Shown here piece by piece: positions 1 to 5,047 of a stretch of DNA of 5,047 bases. Position numbers and translations under genes: made by a program. Under the pieces are notes generated by a model that had not been told where the DNA came from, did no database searches, and saw only the letters and a program-made list of their open reading frames with translations. The stretch is from Planctomycetota bacterium (lineage in GTDB: Bacteria; Planctomycetota; Phycisphaerae; Sedimentisphaerales; Anaerohalosphaeraceae), in contig JAAYQH010000132.1 in assembly GCA_012519365.1 (NCBI GenBank), positions 1 through 5,047 of the forward strand, given 5' to 3'. The number at the start of each line of letters is the position of its first letter. Positions within the stretch are counted from its first letter, which is position 1.

Positions 1-339
1 CGGGATGTTCATTCCTGCCAGACAGGCCATCCGGCACGGCCCGACGCAGTCGCCCAAATGGTCGCTCAGCAGCAATTCAATCGCGGCCTGGCGGGCGGTG
101 CGAATCTCGTCATTGTCGGTGGTAACGCGCATATGGTCGGTTGCCATTGCCCCGCAAGCCGGCACAAGCGACTTAACCCCTTCCACCTGCACGACGCACA
201 CCATGCAGCTGGTCGATGGCGCAAAGCCTTTTCGATGGCACATTGTCGGGATATAAATCCCTGCCGCCTGTGCCGCCTGAAGCAGTGTTGCCCCCTCAGG
301 CACCTCAACAGTCTGATTGTCTATGGTTAGTATTGGCAC
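1..339 (-). CDS. [2Fe-2S] ferredoxin-domain protein with Fer4_20-like motif, probable FAD-dependent NAD(P)H oxidoreductase, N-terminal part
   Basis: The first 113 residues are visible, read from GTG at 339-337; the gene runs off the left edge. MPILTIDNQTVEVPEGATLL is the usual opening of the NuoG/HydA/FdhA [2Fe-2S] domain, which supports this start although no Shine-Dalgarno sequence is seen. The cluster ligands are Cys34, Cys45, Cys48 and Cys62 (C-x10-C-x2-C-x13-C). Residues 94-113, with His94, Cys98, Cys102 and Cys106 and ending AGMNIP, do not follow the NuoG pattern H-x3-C-x2-C-x5-C. They resemble instead the N-terminal Fe-S segment of GltD, NfnB and dihydropyrimidine dehydrogenase (Fer4_20). 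In such proteins an FAD and NAD(P)H-binding module follows, so I infer a flavoprotein partner for the NuoEF-like fusion. A molybdopterin- or hydrogenase-type catalytic domain further on cannot be excluded. It probably acts in the cytoplasm with the upstream gene product. Confidence 0.8.
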   Translation of the reverse strand, partial: MPILTIDNQTVEVPEGATLLQAAQAAGIYIPTMCHRKGFAPSTSCMVCVVQVEGVKSLVPACGAMATDHMRVTTDNDEIRTARQAAIELLLSDHLGDCVGPCRMACLAGMNIP

Positions 340-428
340 GAGTCTTGAGTTTTTAGTTTTGAGTTCGCAGTTTCTAATCCCGGTCTTCTTGTGTTCCTCA
401 ATTCGTGGATTCTGCAGTTGCCACAGTC
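340..428. repeat. Intergenic gap with short direct repeat, possible degenerate dispersed repeat
   Basis: These 89 bases separate the fusion gene from the next gene and contain no credible ORF. On the minus strand AACTCAAAACT (365-355) and AACTCAAGACT (351-341) form an 11-base direct repeat with one mismatch, 14 bases apart. Upstream of them the sequence ATCCACGAATTGAGGAACAC resembles the CACGAAT-type dispersed intergenic repeats I recall from planctomycete-like genomes. The stretch is AT-richer than the flanking genes. No stem-loop followed by T residues is evident, so read-through into the next gene is expected. Confidence 0.5.
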
Positions 429-2774
429 CTACTGAACGTGTATTGCCTCGGCCGGACAGACGCTTTTGCACACACCGCAGCGCACACATTTTTCCTGATC
501 GATTTCGTGTGGTTCATACGGTTTCATCGCGATTGCCCCCGACGGGCAGTGCTGGGCACAAATCGTGCAGCCGATGCACTTATCGGTAATCGTATAGTGA
601 ATCAATGCCCGGCAGGTACAGGCCGGACATCGCCCCTGAAGATGCGCCTCATACTCCTCCCGAAAATACTCAATCGTTGACAATACCGGATTGGGGGCGG
701 TTTTGCCCAGTCCGCACAGACTGGCATGCTGAATAAGATGTCCCAACTCGATGAGTTTTTCAATGTCGCCGGCTTTGCCTTGTCCTTCACACAAACGATC
801 CAGCAATTCAAGCATGCGTTTGGTGCCGACGCGGCAGAATGTGCATTTGCCGCAGGATTGATCCTGCGTAAAAGCCACAAAGTAACGGGCGATATCAACC
901 ATGCAGTCGGTCTCATCCAAAACGACCATCCCGCCGGAGCCCATAATCGCCCCGACGTGATTCAGCGATTCGTAGTCAATCGGGGTATCAATCAGCCAGG
1001 CCGGCACACACCCGCCCGATGGACCGCCGATTTGGACGGCTTTCAGCTGTCGGTCATGCTCGATGCCGCCGCCGATGTCCTCCACGATTTGCCGGATGGT
1101 GATGCCCATCGGCACTTCGACCAGGCCGCCGCGCCGGACTTTGCCGGCCAGCGCGAAGACCTTGGTCCCTTTGCTGTGTTCCGTGCCGTACGCGGCAAAG
1201 GCCTGCGGCCCGTTGCGCAGTATCCACGGCACGACCGCAAATGTTTCGACATTGTTGACCAGCGTCGGCTTTTGCCACAGGCCCTGCCGCGTCGGGTAGG
1301 GCGGGCGCAAATGAGGCATGCCGCATCGGCCTTCGATACTGGCCAACAACGCCGTTTCCTCACCGCACACAAACGCGCCGGCACCCACATAAATATGCAA
1401 ATTCAGCGAGATTCCGCTGCCGCATATATGATGCCCCAAATAGCCATGCCGTTGGCACAGGTCAATCGCTTTGCGCATCCGTTCGAGGGCCAGCGGGTAC
1501 TCGGCCCGAATATACAGATAGCCCTCATCGGCTCCCACGGCAGCCGCCGCGATCGCCATCCCTTCGAGAATGCGAAACGGAAACGACTCCATCAGCATCC
1601 GATCCATAAACGCGCCGGGGTCGCCTTCGTCGCCGTTTAAGACAATGTATTTTTTGTCCGATTCTGTTTTGCACACCACAAACCACTTCAAATGAGTGGG
1701 AAATCCGCCGCCGCCGCGGCCGCGCAGTCCCGACTGCTCTATCGCCGCAATCACAGCATCAGGGTCGTTTTGCTCCACACAGCGACGCAGCGTCGAAAAA
1801 CCGCCGTGCGCGGTGTATTCCTCAATGTCCAGCGGCTCGGTATGGCCGAAATGCTCAGTCGCGATGTGCACCTGCGGGCCAAGATAGTGTTCCGTCTCGT
1901 GCGGGCGGATGTGCAGCGCATAGCGAACCGGCCCCTCCTCAAGGCGATCCTCGATGAGCGAGTCCAAAAAATCGCTCATCTTTGCCTCCAAACGTGCCGG
2001 CAGTGAGGCCGGTCGAAAATGCCGTCGCAACAGCGGTTCGACATCCGCCGGCTGAACCCGGCCGTACCGAAACACCCGGCCGTCTTCGGTCAACACTTCC
2101 ACCAGCGGTGCCAGATAGGACATTCCGTGACAGCCTGTGTTTTTGACCCATACAGGCAGTCGCAGCCGTTTGACAACCTGTTTAAGCGTTGCATATACCT
2201 TGTCGCTGCCGACGGCTCGGCAACTCGAATCCAGACAGATTCGCACCTGACCATGATGGGGGGGGTGTTCTTCTTTTTCCTCTTTGTCGGAGCGTTTGGC
2301 CTCTTGCTGGGCCAGAAAATCATCCAGCACCTGCCCGACAGTTTCGGTCTGCAAATGCCCGTAAATGACATCATCAATTTGAACGGCCGGGGCCAGCATA
2401 CAGCAGCCCAGACAGGCGACCTTTTCCACGGTAAACAGACGCCGGGCATCGGTGTCGTCGGTGCCGCTGATGTTCAGGTGTTCGCGAAAGGCGTCATAAA
2501 TACGGTTGGCTCCTTTGACGTGACAGGCCGTACCTACACAGACCCGCACAAAATGCTTCCCGGCCGGACGCAGGCGAAACTGATCGTAAAACGTCGCGAC
2601 TGACCAGACATCGCTGGGATGGCACTCACTGACGGTGCACAGATACTCAAGGGCCTCTGTTGGCAGATACCCGTAATGCCCCTGAATCGCCTGCAGCAGC
2701 GGCAGCACAAAACGCGGCGCTTTGCCGATACGATCGACGCACTGGTCAACAAATGTCAAGTCCAGATCGCTCAC
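429..2774 (-). CDS. NuoE-NuoF-ferredoxin fusion: NADH-dependent flavin/Fe-S oxidoreductase subunit (HydC-HydB type)
   Basis: The 781-residue protein should oxidise NADH (or reduce NAD+) at FMN and move electrons through several Fe-S clusters in the cytoplasm. Domains in order: a NuoE/HydC thioredoxin-like domain (about 10-160) with [2Fe-2S] ligands Cys79, Cys84, Cys121, Cys125; a charged linker (158-174); a second thioredoxin-like domain as in HydB (about 175-255) with Cys180, Cys185, Cys215 but Ser219 where the fourth Cys is expected; the NuoF core with the FMN/NADH glycine-rich segment GLRGRGGGGFPT (349-360), GDEGDPGAF (381-389) and GAGAFVCGEETALL (464-477); an SLBB-like region (about 545-571); the [4Fe-4S] site SCGKCTFC (Cys641, 644, 647) with Cys687; CPACTC (716-721); and a ferredoxin with Cys733, 736, 739, 743 and Cys763, 766, 769, 773. 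NuoE and NuoF are usually separate proteins of roughly 160 and 430-630 residues, so this is a fusion. The HydB-like ends match electron-bifurcating enzymes, but bifurcation itself is inferred. Confidence 0.95.
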   Translation of the reverse strand: MSDLDLTFVDQCVDRIGKAPRFVLPLLQAIQGHYGYLPTEALEYLCTVSECHPSDVWSVATFYDQFRLRPAGKHFVRVCVGTACHVKGANRIYDAFREHLNISGTDDTDARRLFTVEKVACLGCCMLAPAVQIDDVIYGHLQTETVGQVLDDFLAQQEAKRSDKEEKEEHPPHHGQVRICLDSSCRAVGSDKVYATLKQVVKRLRLPVWVKNTGCHGMSYLAPLVEVLTEDGRVFRYGRVQPADVEPLLRRHFRPASLPARLEAKMSDFLDSLIEDRLEEGPVRYALHIRPHETEHYLGPQVHIATEHFGHTEPLDIEEYTAHGGFSTLRRCVEQNDPDAVIAAIEQSGLRGRGGGGFPTHLKWFVVCKTESDKKYIVLNGDEGDPGAFMDRMLMESFPFRILEGMAIAAAAVGADEGYLYIRAEYPLALERMRKAIDLCQRHGYLGHHICGSGISLNLHIYVGAGAFVCGEETALLASIEGRCGMPHLRPPYPTRQGLWQKPTLVNNVETFAVVPWILRNGPQAFAAYGTEHSKGTKVFALAGKVRRGGLVEVPMGITIRQIVEDIGGGIEHDRQLKAVQIGGPSGGCVPAWLIDTPIDYESLNHVGAIMGSGGMVVLDETDCMVDIARYFVAFTQDQSCGKCTFCRVGTKRMLELLDRLCEGQGKAGDIEKLIELGHLIQHASLCGLGKTAPNPVLSTIEYFREEYEAHLQGRCPACTCRALIHYTITDKCIGCTICAQHCPSGAIAMKPYEPHEIDQEKCVRCGVCKSVCPAEAIHVQ
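2258..2265. repeat. Eight-base G/C homopolymer in the fusion linker
   Basis: A run of eight G on the plus strand (eight C in the coding sense) encodes the HPPH part of the linker between the NuoE and NuoF halves. A one-base slip here would terminate translation in or shortly after the second thioredoxin-like domain; one of the two shifted frames runs to a stop at about 2090. It may be a chance result of His/Pro codons. Confidence 0.8.
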
Positions 2775-4513
2775 GGGGTCGTTCCTATGCAATACAAATT
2801 CTCCATTCCGCGGATAACCATACGCCCCGGCGCAAAGGCCGGCGATGCGCAGCACTTCTCACCCAACTCAAGCCGTTTGATTTCGCGATACTCGCGGCCG
2901 GTTTCAGCCAGAATCATCGTTCCCGATAACGCCATCAGATACAATCGGTCTTTCACGATACTCGGTGAGGCGTGAAATTCCAGGTCCAGATAATGGACAT
3001 ACACCTCGCTGCCGTCGGTAACATTGAAAGCGGTCAATGACCCACTGGTACTCAGCGTCCAGACAAGCGAGCCGTTGCTGACCGGACTGCAAATGTCGGG
3101 CATATCGCCCGAACTGCGCCACGCCAGATGGGTATTGGTGATGTCGCCGTCGGCCTGGTCGGTACGAATCGCCACAATGGAATTATAGGGTTCAATAGCC
3201 AGGATTTTGCCGTCGGCAAAAATCTGCGTCGGTGCCACATCGCCGCCAAGACACGTTGCCCGGTACAATTCCCGCCCGTCGCTCGGGTCATAGGCAATGA
3301 CCCACGGTGAGCCGCTGGTCAAAATCTGGGGCGAATCGCCGACCTGCACAACCGTCGGCGACGTCCAGGAGTTTGGCACCGGACGGGGCGTTTGCCACGC
3401 CGTTTGACCGGTTTGCCAGTCCAGTGCAATCAGACGACTTTTGTCGGTTTCATACGTCACGTCATATTGGACAATAAGGGTGTGCTCATAGGCTGCCAGC
3501 GAGGCCGCATAGCCATAGGCACTTTCAGGTACCCCCAGGTGGCGATGCCATAACGGGTCGCCCTCAACGGTAAAACAGCCTGCGTCCCCGCCGGCAAAGA
3601 TCGCTGCGACACGATAGCCGTCGGTTACCACTGTCGGTGCGGCATAGCCGGTATCTTCCATGATATACATCATCTCGCGTTCAGGGCAGTCCGTAACGGC
3701 CACATCGCCGGTCCACAGCAGTTGACCGGTAGCAAGGTCATAACAGAAGATTTGCTGCTGCCGGTCGGTCGCGCCGCTAAGAAAGACGCGGTTATCCCAG
3801 ATGACCGGTGAGTTGTTTCCTTCCAGCGGAACCGGACTTTTCCAGAGGATATGGCGTCCACTGGGGCCGTCCCAGTCGTCCGGAACATCCGGCAGGTCGG
3901 TCACTCCCAGCCCCTGCGGCCCGCGAAAGCTCGGCCACTGAGACAAGGTTTGCTCAAAAGTGGCAAACATTGGCTCTGCCGGCAGAGAGGCCGGCTCATC
4001 GGGGTTTGCGGCCGGCAGCGGTTTTCCAAAAGGACGCTGCGCCAGATACAACCCGGCTGCGGCCAATGCAATGGCCGTCAAAGAGACGGCGGTTCGCAGG
4101 TATAAAGCGTGGCGAATTTGTTCGCTTTTGAGGTCCGCCGGGCTTTGCGGCAGGGCGGCGGCCCGCCAGTGGCGCGTGCACACCAGAATCGCTGCCGTAA
4201 ATACCGCCAAATCAATCACCAGCAACAGCGTGCCGCGCTGCAGAAAATACAGCCGGGCAAACTGATCCCGCCGGGTTTGGATATCCAGTTTGTTGATGCG
4301 TTCGGCCAGCTGGCTATTGGTTGGTTCGAGCGTGTACCGCTCTTTTAATTGTTCCAGTTCGAGCCGTTGCGCCGGATCGGTTACGACATAATGATACAGG
4401 TGAATCGCCAGCAGTACGGCGATAAACACCCCGAACACGCCGGTTACAATGGCCGTCCCACGTGCGGCCTGGTGCAGTGGGCTCAGCTGCGGGGTCTGGT
4501 CGAAATGAGTCAT
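2771..4513 (-). CDS. Membrane-anchored PQQ-like beta-propeller protein
   Basis: The protein has 580 residues. Three hydrophobic helices are predicted at about 18-43, 94-113 and 138-157. Between the first two lies a charged, Leu-rich, helix-forming stretch (about 44-90) that may form a coiled coil. A Pro/Ala-rich linker (161-185) leads to the propeller, opened by WPSFRGPQG (193-201). Blade-like repeats of the PQQ-enzyme/BamB type follow: FCYDLATGQLLW (256-267), ALDWQTGQTAW (363-373), AYDPSDGRELY (407-417) and AFNVTDGSEVY (495-505). DTGYAAPT (287-294) and LGVPE (326-330) recall propellers common in Planctomycetes and Verrucomicrobia. Basic residues in the second loop suggest an inside N-terminus and a periplasmic propeller (inference). 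I see no assured PQQ-binding or catalytic residues, so a quinoprotein dehydrogenase activity is not shown; a scaffold, sensor or binding role is equally possible. The gene overlaps both neighbours by four bases, tying it to redox genes on each side. Confidence 0.9.
   Translation of the reverse strand: MTHFDQTPQLSPLHQAARGTAIVTGVFGVFIAVLLAIHLYHYVVTDPAQRLELEQLKERYTLEPTNSQLAERINKLDIQTRRDQFARLYFLQRGTLLLVIDLAVFTAAILVCTRHWRAAALPQSPADLKSEQIRHALYLRTAVSLTAIALAAAGLYLAQRPFGKPLPAANPDEPASLPAEPMFATFEQTLSQWPSFRGPQGLGVTDLPDVPDDWDGPSGRHILWKSPVPLEGNNSPVIWDNRVFLSGATDRQQQIFCYDLATGQLLWTGDVAVTDCPEREMMYIMEDTGYAAPTVVTDGYRVAAIFAGGDAGCFTVEGDPLWHRHLGVPESAYGYAASLAAYEHTLIVQYDVTYETDKSRLIALDWQTGQTAWQTPRPVPNSWTSPTVVQVGDSPQILTSGSPWVIAYDPSDGRELYRATCLGGDVAPTQIFADGKILAIEPYNSIVAIRTDQADGDITNTHLAWRSSGDMPDICSPVSNGSLVWTLSTSGSLTAFNVTDGSEVYVHYLDLEFHASPSIVKDRLYLMALSGTMILAETGREYREIKRLELGEKCCASPAFAPGRMVIRGMENLYCIGTTP
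2775..2786 (-). promoter_or_regulatory. Ribosome-binding site and GTGA overlap deciding the NuoEF start
   Basis: On the minus strand AGGA (2786-2783) lies 8 nt before GTG at 2774-2772, and this GTG overlaps the stop TGA (2773-2771) of the propeller gene. The resulting N-terminus, MSDLDLTFVDQ, fits a NuoE domain. A longer in-frame ATG at 2855 would overlap the propeller gene by 85 bases and add 27 residues with no NuoE character. Confidence 0.75.
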
Positions 4514-5047
4514 ACAGGCTGCTCCGCCGGTTGAGGGTGGCTTTGTCGGTGTCGTCGCAGGTGCTCGCGCGGACAAGACCAATAGCAGCGTCCACACGCC
4601 ACACACCCGGCACGATGGGTTTCGTAGTGGGTGCGCCGAAAACAAATATGAGTGCGAATTAGTGTCAATCCGAACAACAACCCCATTGCACCGCCCAGCA
4701 GCGCGGAGCCGAGTGCAAAGTCTTGTTGTTTGGCCTCTGCCTGGGTGTACAAACTTTCTATCGTGCGGTTTGTGGAGCGAAAGGCAGTGCTTTCATCTGT
4801 TCGGCCGCTGACCAGCCCGGCCTCTTCCAGACGAATACGGTCGGCCAGTCGAACGGTCGGATTGGCGCGGGCCAGGGCAGGGGCGGCCTCGTATCCAATC
4901 CACCCGCCGACCACGATCATAAACGGCAGCAGCACGATCAGTACGCGGGCCCAAAAACGGGCCTTGACGCGCTGACTGTCGGGCCATTCAACGGTCGGTT
5001 TTTCAATCGCCCCAAACGGGCAGGCATCTTCGCACAGACGACAGTGA
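4510..5047 (-). CDS. Membrane-bound [4Fe-4S] ferredoxin-like protein, C-terminal part (5' end outside window)
   Basis: The frame is open from the right edge to TGA at 4512-4510 and gives the last 178 residues; the start lies outside the window. The visible part begins inside an Fe-S motif, CRLCEDACP (residues 2-10), whose first Cys should lie just beyond the edge. A hydrophobic segment follows at about 31-50, then a polar loop of roughly 55 residues, then a second hydrophobic segment at about 108-130. A complete C-x2-C-x2-C-x3-C-P motif (Cys 148, 151, 154, 158) and a basic, His-rich tail end the protein. With two helices between the two Fe-S motifs, both clusters should face the same side, most likely the cytoplasm. 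The layout recalls NapH/NosR/CcoG-type membrane polyferredoxins, which pass electrons between quinol or soluble donors and other redox proteins, but the family cannot be fixed from this fragment. The stop overlaps the start of the next gene (ATGA), so the two are probably co-translated. Confidence 0.85.
   Translation of the reverse strand, partial: HCRLCEDACPFGAIEKPTVEWPDSQRVKARFWARVLIVLLPFMIVVGGWIGYEAAPALARANPTVRLADRIRLEEAGLVSGRTDESTAFRSTNRTIESLYTQAEAKQQDFALGSALLGGAMGLLFGLTLIRTHICFRRTHYETHRAGCVACGRCYWSCPREHLRRHRQSHPQPAEQPV
4514..4530 (-). promoter_or_regulatory. Ribosome-binding site and ATGA overlap deciding the propeller gene start
   Basis: On the minus strand GGAG (4525-4522) lies 8 nt before ATG at 4513-4511, and that ATG overlaps the upstream stop TGA (4512-4510). 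This supports the ATG at 4513 over an in-frame ATG at 4645, which would add 44 residues lying entirely inside the upstream Fe-S gene. Confidence 0.75.

Noticed and set aside
376..405. Possible promoter in the gap (TTGAGG, 17 bases, then ATTAGA on the minus strand)
   Set aside because: The -35 part matches the consensus at four of six positions, but the -10 part is poor. It is not better than chance in AT-rich sequence.
726..1640. Plus-strand open frame of 304 codons
   Set aside because: It lies wholly antisense to the NuoF core, whose motifs are intact. Its translation shows no domain, and such long antisense frames are common opposite GC-rich genes.
2396..2405. Adjacent cysteines (CLGCC) in the NuoE cluster site as an oddity
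   Set aside because: HydC-type proteins often have this CC variant. The canonical C-x3-C ligands (Cys121, Cys125) are present, so it is ordinary.
2019..2603. Plus-strand open frame of 194 codons
   Set aside because: It is antisense to the thioredoxin-like domains of the fusion gene, and its translation shows no recognisable family or credible start context.
2775..2855. Longer N-terminus for the NuoEF fusion from ATG at 2855
   Set aside because: It would overlap the propeller gene by 85 bases and add residues unrelated to NuoE. The GTG at 2774 has AGGA at 8 nt and a GTGA overlap.
4514..4645. Longer N-terminus for the propeller protein from ATG at 4645
   Set aside because: The extra 44 residues overlap the end of the upstream Fe-S gene, including its complete [4Fe-4S] motif. 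The ATG at 4513 has a good ribosome-binding site and a four-base overlap.

Overview
The window carries four genes, all on the minus strand and packed head to tail as part of one operon that is cut by both window edges. In transcription order, from high to low coordinates, they are: (1) the C-terminal part of a membrane protein with [4Fe-4S] motifs; (2) a complete protein with three predicted transmembrane helices and a PQQ-enzyme-like beta-propeller; (3) a complete 781-residue fusion of NuoE, a HydB-type NuoF and a 2x[4Fe-4S] ferredoxin; (4) the N-terminal 113 residues of a protein with a [2Fe-2S] domain followed by what looks like the entry to a GltD/NfnB-like (Fer4_20) flavoprotein module.

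Genes 1 and 2 overlap by four bases (ATGA), as do genes 2 and 3 (GTGA). Both downstream starts have a purine-rich ribosome-binding site 8 nt upstream, so translational coupling is likely. Genes 3 and 4 are separated by 89 non-coding bases. This gap is AT-richer than its surroundings, holds a short direct repeat, and looks like a decayed copy of a dispersed intergenic repeat. Nothing on the plus strand looks like a real gene; its long open frames, including one of 304 codons, are shadows of the fusion gene. I see no RNA gene, CRISPR array, insertion sequence or convincing terminator.

The host is probably an anaerobic or facultative member of the PVC group, perhaps Planctomycetota/Phycisphaerae. 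The reasons are the WPSFRGP-type opening and the DTGYAAPT and LGVPE signatures of the propeller, and the CACGAAT-like and AACTCAAAACT-like intergenic sequence. This is inference from remembered patterns, not a database match.

Functionally, the window resembles an electron-transfer machine. A soluble NADH-oxidising flavoprotein arm (gene 3) carries many Fe-S clusters and shares a putative operon with a second, probably FAD- and NAD(P)H-dependent Fe-S protein (gene 4). Two membrane proteins complete the set, one with Fe-S clusters that could pass electrons at the membrane and one with a probably periplasmic propeller. The NuoE plus HydB-type NuoF architecture is that of electron-bifurcating enzymes of the HydABC type, but no hydrogenase or formate dehydrogenase catalytic subunit is visible here. 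The set of four is the most interesting feature; whether they form a complex is not shown by the sequence.
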